A stretch of DNA of 64,000 bases. It comes from Anisodus tanguticus. Taxonomy: Eukaryota > Streptophyta > Magnoliopsida > Solanales > Solanaceae. The DNA lies in NCBI GenBank assembly GCA_034509755.1, contig CM067555.1, positions 2,054,142 through 2,118,141 of the forward strand, in the 5' to 3' direction. Under the pieces are notes generated by a model that did no database searches, was not told where the DNA came from, and saw only the letters and a program-made list of their open reading frames with translations. The position numbers and the translations under genes are program-made. Below, one piece after another: positions 45,101 through 55,990 of the stretch; the first letter of the stretch is position 1, and every line of letters begins with the position of its first letter.

Positions 45101-48100
45101 AATTGTAAATGCTCAAAAACTTAATGGAGGAAGATAATATTAAGACTAAAGAAAGGAAAAAGTAAGAGGAACGGATGGGGGTGACCACCATCAATATATA
45201 ATCATTGGCTGACAAAACAAGCATATCATTCTGCCAATTATTAGACATTTTGGGGCTTAGAAAGGTCACCCCTTGAAAATACAAATTTGGATCAAAATCA
45301 TGCTCCCAATAATCTCAGACCAATAGAGTAAATTTTACATATTGAATTGGTACTCATTCAAGCATTAAAACCTTAATGTACAAATCAAAACCACTCACTA
45401 AAGCTAAAATAGGATCATATCACAATTCAACATTCCCTATTATCACTCCCAACAAAAATATCATATCATTCTGCCAATTATTAGACATGTTGGGGCTTAG
45501 AAAGGTCTAGCATTGAAAACACAAATTTTGGATCAAAAGCATGCTCCCAATAATGACCAACAACAGCAACATACCCAATATAGTCCCACACATGGAGTCG
45601 GGGGAGGGTGGGGTGTACGCAAACCTTGACCCTACCTTTGTGGGATAGAGAGGTTGTTTCCGATAGACCCTCGGCTAAAGAAAATCGTTTTTCAGAACAG
45701 GTTTGAAAAGTACAAGAGTAAAAACACTATGATGAAAATATTGAAGAAAGAAAAGTATTGACATCAAAAATAGTGAAGATAACCAAAGTAGAAGAAACAA
45801 CAATAGTAACAAAATTGAAGGGAAAAGAACAGAAAAATTAGTTCGTTTCACAGCAACTTTTCTCTCTTGAAAAGGTTAAGGGAGAAGAAAGCTGCCAACT
45901 TACGTGGAGGTCATGAACTCTTCATAGAAGAAGTAGTCAAGGATGTATAGCTGCAATTAAATGCATAGAAAAGAATTGTAACTATCGCAAGCATATACTC
46001 AAGAACCCAAACTTGGAAGTTTACAGCCACCAACTTACCCCACAAAATAGCTGGTACAGAATCATTGATTGGCTTAATTTGCCCTCTATTATACATTTTG
46101 CAAGAACTGAAAGATTGATAAGTAACCATCCCATCATACCAGCTCTAACAAAGAAAAATCTACAACAGAAAGTTCATCATTAAGCAGAGGAGTCAAAAGA
46201 AATAACCAATTAGCCTTGATATTGAAGTTGACAGCCATTATTAACAAAAATAAATATTTTGGCCTCTCAAAATCTCCTTGACTAAGAATTTAACTATGAT
46301 TAAAGGTTCCCGAAAATTGAGTTTCAGCTCATGAGAAAAATATAAGTTTTTCATGTCAAAAAATTATTTTACTTAGGTAAAAATCAAGTTAACTGCACCT
46401 CAATCCCAAAATAGTCGGGAGTTGGCCATATGAATCATCAATATCCATTTCAACCCATTTCACTCCAAACACCACCAGTTCACTCTAAACAAATTAGATT
46501 CTCGAAAACTAGGTTCTCTAAATTTCTTCCACTCAGATCGCAAGAAAAAAATCGTTTAGTGCTAAATAAGCCTAAATTAAATAAGGTAAATAAAACTCAC
46601 TATTTGCTGACATGACAGCTTATGGATTGGTCATTAACATGAAAAGGATTATGCAAAGTTACTAGCGGGTGTATCCAACAAAAATAAACTAAATAATCAA
46701 ATTATAACATGATGAAAACTTTTAATTCTCGATTTGGTCACTTATCACAATGGTAAAAGACAAGGTCTGAGGTATGAGTACATACTTGAGATCAATGCCC
46801 AAGAATTCAGGATTTAGTTGTATCCCGAACCACCTAGTCAAGGAAATAGGATAGAAGAAATATCAGGAGAGTATTTGTTACCGATGAAATCAAAAGAATC
46901 TGCGCAACATAAATATCTTGCTCCGATGTTGTGAAACGACAAGTTCATTAATTGCCACACGATCCACTTCACTTAGAAAGATCATATTTAACTAAGAAGC
47001 AATTATAGGCATAGCAAGTTTCCTTCTTTAGTACTCACAAGCTTGATTAGACTTACTAATTGTTACTATTACACGGGTGTTTCATCACTCAACGTTACAA
47101 AAGTGATTGCTAACAAAAGAAGGCGAAGGAGGATAAAAGAGCATTATATAAAGAAACAGAGAAATTTTATATCAGGCCCTAGCCAGCAATTCAAGAACTA
47201 ATTCATAGAAATCATTTTTGGCCTTTTAGAATAGGAAAAGAACTATTTAGAAGTGTACACAATATTACTCAGAAATAGCAACACTACAACTTTGCTAACT
47301 GACAAGATAACCACATGAAGCATGAGCAATATCCTTTTCTCATATTTCATTTGTCTTTTCAAATGCCGCTTGCTAGGTAAGATGTCATTGATGAACACTA
47401 GAGGGAGTAGACTTCATGAACGAGCTACAAGACTTTAAAACTTCCTATGACTCCTATAACCTCAATTGATAAGGAAGACCACACAGAATAAACGAAAGGA
47501 AATGAAACGAAGGGAGAAGGATATCCATTTTCTATTTGATTAAGAGAGAAACTCATGGAAGCGGTGTCATTGGACACTAATATGCTTAAAATACTTCTAT
47601 CTTGTTAATGGCCTTAAATGTTCTCTTGCCATAACAAAAATGTTTGATTGGAAAAAAGCCTCTATTCGCTTTGGTAGGACCTACTTCCAGTCAAGACAAA
47701 TCTTATTTCTTTGTCATTAACTTCTCAGTCCCTTTCTCTACTTCTTCTTTCCTCCTCTCCCTAAAAGTTGTCCAAACTTTTCCACTCGTTTCTCTCCTTT
47801 ACTTTTTATTCAAAGCATATCTGTAAAGCACAAAGACGCTATAATAGGAGAGTTCCTAGCTCTTAGAATGCAGAAGGCCAAAATATTTTATCAGTCTCGA
47901 GTCAGCTTAAGTTTCACCATACTGGAAATGTGTTTGACCATCACCATCTATAAATGCCACGAACAACTGCCAAAATTATGTTAACCTGATTTCTGTTGCA
48001 GAGGCCAACACAGTACGCACACGGAGCTGAGGATTCTGAATCTCCAACATAACACACATACTAGATAAATCTTTTTACCCCAAAGATTATCATATGAGAT

Positions 48101-51100
48101 ATCATACTAGTGAAGTGTTCTCTTCAACGACAAACTTAGCTTGTCATTTGTCAAGCTGAAAACAGTGAATTTTCACAGCTAACTTCTTCTCCTTTTTCTT
48201 TTTCCTTTTTCGACAGAGAAATTCCCAGTTATTAAGGCCCAACCAGAGAAGACTGAGAAAGCTAACGGCTACTGATGATCATTATAATAACAGATATATT
48301 TTGTACCAAAGATGACAAAAATTACAGTAGAATTGAGAGTCCACACTTCACAGTGTCTGATATATGTTGTTGTATATCAGATATTGTGAAGTGTGAACTC
48401 TCAATTCTATCGTAATCTATGCCATCTTGGGTACAAAAGCTGAAATACGGTACTAAATGCAACAACAACATACCCAGTGTAATCCCACAAGTGGGTTCTG
48501 GGAAGGGTAGAGTGTACGCAGACCTTACCCCTACCTTGGGAGGTAGGGTGGTTGTTTCCAAAAGACCCTCAGCTCAAGAGAAAACACAACAAAGAAGGTC
48601 AGACAAGAATTGACGAAAGTAAAGAAGCCAAGGCAAAATACTATAGATAAGCATTTGAGGAAATTAAAATTATTCACTCCCACTCTTACTATTTATATCA
48701 AATAAAATCTTATGTTGACTGGTAATTTCACAAAAATTCAGAAACTGTCTTAAATTACACGAGATAGATCAAAGATGGATGGCTTTACCTTATCCAAAAA
48801 AAATAATCAAAGGGTGCACGGAAAGACAGTTCAATAAAGAATGATACTCCATTTAAATTATTCTGGTGGATTCTTTCCAATCTAACTCCTTTACCGTTTT
48901 ATTAAGAACTTTTCAGAATATACACTTCAGCATAGAGTCAAGTGGATTACCAGTCATGGATTAGATTTCCTGAGACATGAGGTTTGAGCGATGAAATCTT
49001 CGCACGTGAGTTGCAGCCTACCAAATAAAGGCACAATGTCACCTAAATAACATTCATAGAAAAGTAAGATGTCAGAATGAAACTTGTAACTGGCTGGAAA
49101 CTTTGCAGAACGAGAAAGTTTGTGTCAATAAAAGCATAATCAAGAACAAAATTACTTTCTTATGGTATGACAATCTTCACTTACGAGAACACTAAAGATA
49201 AATGTTGTGGACAAAAGCTCAAGCCCTCTGTCTGCTATTGCCTGCAATGCATTATGAATAGGCGATTTCATCTCTTTATGAGTATACCAAAAAAACAGAA
49301 AACTTGACAAATACATTTGATTAGTCCAAACACACAACACTATGGAGTATGGACCTTCTCATGCTTTCAGCAACATTTGAAGATGCAGCGTGCGAGAGCA
49401 ATTTTTGGAGCCAAATATAGTGCTTTTAATGAATCAGTTCGTGCAATCACATTAAAAGCCGAATATGCCCTTCTATTTCATTTTTTTTTGTACTTAACCA
49501 AGTTATTCTCCAGGGATAATGAAGATAAATCAGATTGACAACTTTTTTGTACTTAACAAGTAAATCTCCGGGGATAATGAAGATAAATCAGATTGACAAC
49601 TTTTCTTGTACTTAACCAAGTAAATCTGCGGGGATAATGAAGATAAATCAGATTGACAACAATAGAAGATAACAAAAAATACAAAAGTTAAAAGTATAAT
49701 TTCAAAAAAAGAAAAAGCAGGAGCAAAACAAAAGATAGGTTTTACATCAGTTGGGAGTCATATCAGCAATACTGTTGAAGCCTTTGAATTGAAATGAGAA
49801 AGCCATATGATGTCACAATTATTTCCTTTTCGACTGATTTACATCCCAATTCCCAATTCAAAGTTATTACAAGGAACAATAAAATTCACGCAAAAATAAA
49901 CAGCTTATCAATCTCACCACATCAGACATGCAAGGAAAAGAAAGTGCCTACAGAGTGTTTGTTCCACCGGAGTTGAGATTCTTCAGAACAATGATTATAA
50001 ATGCTCTCTCATCAATACTACACACAGAGTATAGCAAGAAATTGTTCCTAGCTCGTCCCACATAAGAAGTGTTTGCAAACAATAATTGAGTAAATAAAAT
50101 CATAAACATGGAATGCGAATGAACCCAATAGCAACTAGTACAATAACATTATCTGACCAAAATGTACATCCTTTGCTTCAAAAAGAAACATTTCACACTC
50201 ACAGTAGGTGAAACAAGATTCGTCTGCGACCCAACTCCAAGAAGCAAAACCAACAACAAAAGTGATAACAAACCTGAAATAAAAACAATAAAATCACAAT
50301 CAGAACTCTATCTAGATAGAGAAACATGAAAATATGCAGGGACAGAGCTACAGTATTAAGTATGCCTTCTTTTGCTCCTGTATATCTATTAGGAAGTCCA
50401 TTGAAATATGTATAATATTTAATTGCGAACCCATTAACTAAAACAAGCTAATAGCTTTGTTGGCAAGTTCAGAATCTTTAAACTTCAAATCCTGGGACAA
50501 CCTATGAAATATAGAGGGTCAAAGCTATAGTATTAAGTAGGAGTTCAGACCAACCCAATAGCTTTTGCTTAAACCTTAGGGGTCGTTTGGTTGTTGGGAT
50601 AAGGGATAACAGTTCCGAGATAAAATGTAGGATTATCAGACCAACCCAATATCTTTTGCTTAAACCTTAGGGGTCATTTGGTTGGTGGGATAAAGGATAA
50701 AAATTCCAGCATGAAATCCGGGATTATTTTACCCCACATCTGGTTATGGGGATTAAGTAGTCCCGGAAATCATTTTGTACTAAATTAGTGGGATTAACTA
50801 TCCCGTATAGAAGGTGGGATAGCTAATCCCATAGAATATCCTTGTCTATCCCATCCCTGTAACCAAACAACCCCTAATACTACAAGTTATGCCAGGATTA
50901 ATTACCCCGGGATTGTTATTCCACCCTCCCACATGAATAAAAATAACACTACAATTCTGAATAACTAATTCAGGATTAGTTATCTCGTGATTTTATCCCA
51001 ACCAAACGTGGGATAAACTCATCTCAAATTTAATCTCGGGATTATTAGCCCTTAACCCTCCTACCAAACGAGCCCTTAGGAAATCCATTTATGATGATCT

Positions 51101-51577
51101 TAGTAAACATGCAGTATCACATCGATAAATGTCATTATTGTTATGCCGACCACTAGGTTGTGAGGCTTTCCCAAGGGTTGTTTTCTATTTACATTCTCTA
51201 AATAAGCATAAATATCTAATTGCGAACCCAATAACTAAAACGAGCTATTAATAGATTTCTTAACAAGTTCAAAATACATAACTTCAAATCCTAACTCCGC
51301 ATATCAAAATATACACCAATGCACACATTAAATAGAAAAAAACAAAGACATGGGTTTACCATTGCAGCGATAATGGAGACGAGTTCCATCAGATAATGTC
51401 ACACCAGGAACAAGTTTTCCAGGTAGAACAGATCCAACGGTAGCTAAATAGAGAAAAAATGAGAGCAACATAACAGCCTATATTCACCAAAATGAACAAA
51501 ATCAGCAACAAAAAAAAAAAACACAGATTATATACATATAGTCAATAGAGTAGAAAAAAATGCTGACCGAAGTCCAT
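42131..51577 (-). CDS. FK: delta(14)-sterol reductase (FACKEL type), 13 exons
   Basis: This enzyme reduces the C14-15 double bond after sterol 14-demethylation, in the endoplasmic reticulum membrane, using NADPH. Minus-strand coding exons: 51568-51577, 51360-51443, 50203-50273, 49185-49241, 48951-49042, 46786-46833, 46039-46159, 45904-45950, 44991-45072, 44112-44188, 43851-43970, 42372-42446, 42131-42284. They join in frame to 345 residues. Family signatures: WFGIQLNPEFLGIDLKFF followed by RAGMMGWLLINLS; WDIIAERLGFMLVFGDLVFI; LLASGYWGVARHCNYLGDL with LPCG; the end VWAEYRKLVPYRILPYVY. Several hydrophobic segments are visible. The start codon was chosen because only this ATG keeps exon 2 in frame; the N-terminus is shorter than I recall in Arabidopsis (369). 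All introns are GT-AG except intron 9, which starts GC. Introns hold SINEs, MITEs and a hairpin. The gene appears intact. Confidence 0.93.
42530..42777 (+). repeat. dispersed SINE-like repeat, copy B (in FK intron 11)
   Basis: Related to 39635-39878. AAACTAGGTATTTTATGTAC, GGCTAAATGGTGCACTTGGT, a B-box-like AGGGTTCAATTCCC and the end GATTCGCCTCTGG support a tRNA-derived repeat. Confidence 0.6.
43095..43330. repeat. Stowaway-like fragment in FK intron 11
   Basis: TACTCCCTCTATCCAAATTTCTGAGACGC at the left resembles a Stowaway end. The right end was not found. Confidence 0.4.
44189..44990 (-). other. FK intron 9 with GC-AG splice sites
   Basis: The exon 9 end ..AGTATTCAG is followed by GCATGT on minus. 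No GT nearby keeps the reading frame and the conserved FSIQGWW junction. The 3' side is a normal TTTTCAG before GGTTGG. GC-AG introns are a known minor class spliced by the normal spliceosome. Confidence 0.8.
45224..45550 (+). repeat. two-copy duplicated block in FK intron 8
   Basis: ATATCATTCTGCCAATTATT..GGGGCTTAGAAAGGTC..ATGCTCCCAATAAT occurs at about 45224-45312 and again at about 45462-45555. The second copy runs directly into the SINE at 45556. Confidence 0.8.
45556..45684 (-). mobile_element. TTG-tailed SINE in FK intron 8
   Basis: Complement of the TTG tail (CCAACAACAGCAACATACCC), then the body words GGGTGGGGTGTACGCAAACC, ACCTTTGTGGGATAGAGAGG and TTGTTTCCGATAGACCCTCG. A similar composition continues to about 45840, so a longer related element is possible. 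Confidence 0.78.
48299..48438. repeat. long hairpin (foldback element) in FK intron 5
   Basis: The left arm, from TTTTGTACC..AGATG..AATTGAGAGT..CACACTTCAC to CTGATATA, is matched in reverse complement by TATATCAG..GTGAAGTGTGAACTCTC..AATTCTA..CATCTTGGGTACAAAA, with a loop of about 8 bases (TGTTGTTG). The arms are about 65 bp with a few mismatches and bulges. A small foldback MITE is the likely origin. Confidence 0.85.
48458..48600 (-). mobile_element. TTG-tailed SINE in FK intron 5
   Basis: TGCAACAACAACATACCCAG (tail complement), then AATCCCACAAGTGGGTTCTG, GTGTACGCAGACCTTACCCC, and TTTCCAAAAGACCCTCAGCT. It sits 20 bases beyond the hairpin. Confidence 0.82.
49489..49661 (+). repeat. three tandem ~58-bp units in FK intron 3
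   Basis: The unit GTACTTAACCAAGTAAATCT-CGGGGATAATGAAGATAAATCAGATTGACAACTTTT is repeated three times, with one-base differences such as CCAGGG/CCGGGG/GCGGGG. Confidence 0.9.
50547..51078. mobile_element. Tourist-like MITE cluster in FK intron 2
   Basis: Ends GGGGTCGTTTGGTT (50579) and CCAAACGAGCCC (to 51075) are flanked by TTA on both sides (50576-50578 and 51076-51078), as for PIF/Harbinger elements. An inner pair GGGGTCATTTGGTT (about 50670) and AACCAAACAACCCC (to about 50874) forms a second unit. The left end plus flank (CAGACCAACCCAATA..GGATTAT) is duplicated in tandem (about 50547-50637 and 50638-50727). Confidence 0.75.
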
Positions 51578-51999
51578 GATGGAGAAAGGAAAATGATGAG
51601 ATGATTGAGATCCATTGTTGGCATATAGTGAAGTCCGCCTAGTATTTATATACAGTACACCGTGCTGTTTTATTTTTACGCAAAGCTAATCACAAATTGC
51701 GACTTGAAGGACCACTATTTAAAACGTGACCAAAATTTACTAAATATTTAAATATTAATCACTTCAAATCAAGTTTCAAACCTTGATACTGGAATATCAT
51801 TATGATTAAAAAAATCATTTTAACGATCATACCCTTGATTAAAATATTAACTTTCTTTGGGATGCAAGGACTCCAGAAAATGTTATACAATTCAAGCTTC
51901 ACAAAAAATTCTTCAAGTTTGAAATATGTAGTTCAAACTCTAGAAAAAAATATTCAAGTTTCAACTTTTATCAATACAAATTTTATATATTTTTCATCA

Positions 52000-52145
52000 A
52001 GTTTGAGTTTACTTTTACAAATTCAAACTGCAAAATTCTTACTAAAGTTCATGATGAATCCTATAGTTTGAGTTTACTTTTACAATTTCAAACTACAAAA
52101 TTCTTACTAAAGTCCATGATGAATCCTATAGTTTGAGTTTACTCA
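52000..52145 (+). repeat. two tandem ~66-bp units
   Basis: AGTTTGAGTTTACTTTTACA.ATTCAAACT.CAAAATTCTTACTAAAGT.CATGATGAATCCTAT occurs twice head to tail with a few substitutions, upstream of the sterol reductase gene. Confidence 0.88.
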
Positions 52146-53039
52146 TGGTACAGTTGAATTTATATATGTGGTTAAGGACATGTGGTTAGATATGAATTAT
52201 GCTATAAATGATAACGAAACAAGACAAAGTAAAGCTTAGCCTTAGCCTTCTGACACCTTATGGTCAAAGTGATTATAACTTGTATGAAAGCATAGAAATC
52301 AAGAGAATAATAAATATTTTGTAATAGCTATAATGAGATGGGTTACAATGAAATGAAGTGTCCTATTTATACATGAGTTACACGAGTACACAGCTCACGA
52401 AATATGTCCCTATGAATGTAAGAGAATAAATGTTGTAATAATTGGATAATAAATCTCTCAATAAATGCCATTAAAAGGTTTAAAAAAGTCGCATGACCGA
52501 TTTTGATAGCGGCCGTCCGTTACGATGCAAACGGCTCTTAGCCTTCTTTATTATCGGTATCGGCCCTGCTCGTGTTGCTCTCAGTACCGTGCATACCAAA
52601 CTAGTAATGATGTAATCTGATGTGGGTCTAACTCAGCCTCATGCTCCACATGTCATATCATAATTCGTACAACTGTCTTATACGAATTTTGCCCTATACA
52701 AATAGTTCCACACTTTCCGGTCGCAACTCTTGTGCAATCGGAAAGTGGTTAAACTATCCACCAATCGACATTATGTGTTCTGGTGGGAAACTTGAACCAT
52801 AATGATTATAGAACCTGTCAAACGTCACATCTATTTACCGCTTCTGAAATGGTGGTCACTGAACCATCTCTCTGATCGATGCGAACTGTCATAATGATAG
52901 TTTACGTCTTTTCACCTCTAAAATGTCATATATTTTTACCATAAATAGGAGGCCAAATCTTTCACATAAGGCAACCACACCATCTACAAATTTCTTTCCA
53001 TAACTTTCCTTTCTTGCGTTCTTCACAACTTCCTCAATA
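52146..53039. other. possible LTR/leader of the following gag-like unit
   Basis: No gene is seen. The sequence precedes the gag-like pseudogene and has a mixed composition like an LTR plus untranslated leader. LTR ends were not found. The minus frame 52889-53098 overlaps the start of the + gag-like frame and looks like its shadow. Confidence 0.3.
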
Positions 53040-55090
53040 ATGTCTTCTACTAACTCTTCTCTTTCCCACTCATTTGAGGATAAAAATAATTCTCCCAACC
53101 GCCGTCATGGGAAGGAACCCATTTCACCTACAACCCAGAAAGTGGATTTTCACTCTATTGCTGTCGAAATCCTCCCTTCAGACTTCAATTTTTCAAGAGA
53201 CCTTCGTATTCAAATCAACTACGAACATGTTAAAAACTTTGAGTCCAAAATAACAGTCAAGTTTCTTCCTACTATTATAACGGATTGTGTTTTTTTCTCC
53301 TGACATAATTGTCAAAATGATTGATCCTATTGAATGTGTACACTATCTTATTGAAGGGTTTTCTATGACGTACACCTATCCATTTATCATCGGTTTCCAA
53401 TTCCCTATCCTAAAGATTATTGAGGATTTTTGTCGTTGGTATAGAGTTTGTATAGGCCAAATTTCACCACAGATTTGAAGACTTGTTTTCTGCATACATA
53501 TGTTAGCCAGCGTTGTCGATATTCCATTTACTATTGACCACTTCATCCTATTGTATTATCATAGGATTTTACAAGGCGGAATTATCGCTTTATACCCCCC
53601 AAGGAATGCGCAGTCTTATCAATGCGAAAGATAATCACGACCGTGGTTGGCAGACCCGTTACATTCTGATCAGGACTGACCAAATTCACCAGCCTTCTTT
53701 AGATTCTTTTTTCGGAATAGTGGAATCCTACCCGTGAGTATTTTATTTTATTTCTTACAGGCTTATCTGCATGGCTATCCAAATAAAGGATAATTCTTTT
53801 CTAATTCAAAGTTCTATAACTTTCTCAACCGTTCTTGTCAAGCCGCAATTGATTGAAGGGATTTTTTAGTGGGTAGTAAGTCTTCTCCATGCCTCCCCCA
53901 ATATCACAAGGACTTAGAAGAGTATCACCTTATTGTGGTGGAAGGGGAAATACCATGGTAAGTTTTTGACTTCAACACTCCATTATATTCATATTTTATC
54001 CCGGAACTCTTTTTTCAACATTTTCCATCTTTACCAAGACTCTCGGTTTGAAACTCCTCAGCCCAAAGAGTGCCCTCCCACGCAGTTGCCTTATCGAATA
54101 TTAAGTTTGCTTCTGGCAGCCGGAAGCGAAAAGCTCAAAATGAGGTTGTCGAGCCCCCGATGGGAATTGGTTCCCGGGTGAGAAGCCGTCGCCAACTCAC
54201 ATAGTACTAGAAGGAGCTGCAAGTGAAAGATAAGGTAGGAGTCATCCACATTGATGAGGAAGAAAAGGTGAACGAAAAGATCCCCCGCTCGGATTGTCCA
54301 TGTCAGGAAGCTCCAGAAGTAGAGACTCCTATTTTTCTGGAGGGCCACTCCAAGTGCATCTCAATTCCTACAACCAGAACCGAGATCGGGACATATGCTT
54401 CTTCCTCCTGAAAATCTCCACATGCTACCCTTGAGGCTTATATCAATCATCTTACAAACTTTTTCCTACATATATAATATCATTTTTCCCTTTCATTTTC
54501 CACGATCGTACTCTTATTTACCAATCTCAATCCTTTCATTAATGGTCACACATTTGCTCTATCCACAATGGAGTTGGCGAAATCAATTGGCCATTTGGAT
54601 GAGGAAAATAAACTGAAGGATGAGATTCAACACCTCAGGGATGAAGTTGAAATCCTACGTACCGATCTTAGGGATTATAGCTCTCTCAAAGCTTCACTCC
54701 GGTTACGTTTGTAAGATGCGGCCGACTCTCTGAAGGACCGAGATAATTCTCTTCAAGTCCTAACCACTACCTATACAACCCTTCAGGGACGAACATCATA
54801 GCTTGTTGCCGACTTAGTCGGTGCCTAAGGACAATTCCATGCTTCTGAGCATATCATCACTAAGCTCCAAGCCAAACGTCAGAGGTGGAAACTCTAATGA
54901 GACTTGACCGTTTTGAAGAGTCGGGTGGATGCTCTTGAGGAAGCAAGCAAACCGGGCTTCGATACTGCTTTAAAAATTCTGGATTCAAAAATCAATCTGA
55001 CTGTAGTTGAGTTGTACTTAGAGCCTCTTTGTGGAGATAGAGAGGATTCGAATTGTAGAGGCCGATGGAAAGGCTAGAGATGATGATGGC
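53040..55090 (+). pseudogene. retrotransposon gag-like/plant mobile-domain-like pseudogene
   Basis: A chain of broken + frames: MSSTNSSLSHSFEDKNNSPN, PISPTTQKVDFHSIAVEILP (53040-53303); YPFIIGFQFPILKIIEDFCR and WYRVCIGQISPQI (53287-53478); FYKAELSLYTPQGMRSLINA (about 53560-53640). From about 54570 comes a long coiled-coil-like part (MELAKSIGHLDEENKLKDEI, LRDEVEILRTDLRDYSSLKA, SRVDALEEASKPGFDTALKI) with stops. The layout (Ser-rich start, globular part, coiled coil) resembles a gag-like family frequent in Solanaceae, but I cannot name it with certainty. The gypsy remnant downstream is on the other strand, so the two are separate insertions. Confidence 0.5.
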
Positions 55091-55990
55091 CCCCCACCCC
55101 CACCACTCCAAACTGATCTTTTTACAACTCTTGTTTTTGTTAGTAACACCTGAAACACCCCCGATGTACCATGAAGCAGGCATGTCGTAACCTTTCACAC
55201 AAGTTTTTCTTTCAATTTTTTTTACCGGGTCACTTTTGGTCCATATTAGTATTTTTTTGTATCTGGTATGATTTCAGTCCAGACTTTTCAATAACTTTAA
55301 TTAAATTCCAAAGATGTATTTTTCTTTTCATTCTTTAATCGGACCCTCATGTGGCCTCCAAAGTTAGTTCCGAACTTAACTTGTCTCCAAACAACTTAAA
55401 ACTCTGGTACCTCTGATACCCAGAGCCTTAACTTTTTGTTAAGGTTTTAATAAGAGAGGGCCCTTATTTTTAATAGTGATATAGAAAAAGGCATCTCCTA
55501 TTTATTATGGCACGGAATTTTTGATATGTTAAGATAACAACATACATTTCATGCTCATGGTGACAAAGATTTATTAATCATAAAAGGAAATTTTTATTGA
55601 TTCATTTTGCTTACAAATGTAAAGACAATTGCAAGAATAATCCAACTGCTATTTACTGTAGTCAATCCAGTTACATATAGTTTGAATAGTTGGGCAGTCC
55701 CTAGTGTTGGTGCTCCTTACAAGCGTTAAAATTTCAAAATATCCACTAAATTCCGGGTGTATACGGCCCCTCAGTATCTGAGACTTCATGCTATGAAGAC
55801 TTGAATATTGGACAACTCTTCCTCGGTAAAAAGATCATGAACATGTTTATATCGTAATGCCGCCTCATTAAAAACCTTGTTGGAAAAACTCAATTGGGAC
55901 AAAAACTGGCCGAAGGGAAAAATAGTGCAGCGCATGTTAACACCTACTACACATAGTACTTTTTCAAGTGACTTACATCCAATTGCTATG
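55091..55990. other. non-coding repeat-like DNA
   Basis: No gene. The phrase CTCATTAAAAACCTTGTTGG followed by AAAACTCAATTGGGACAAAA (55865-55903) is a common dispersed motif next to Solanaceae gypsy elements, so this may be the 3' untranslated/LTR part of the gypsy remnant on minus. Confidence 0.4.

Noticed and set aside
51575..51623. Upstream in-frame ATG for the sterol reductase (MDLNHLIIFL..)
   Set aside because: Using it puts exon 2 out of frame; the ATG at 51577 keeps the conserved LSDGTRLHYRCNG segment.
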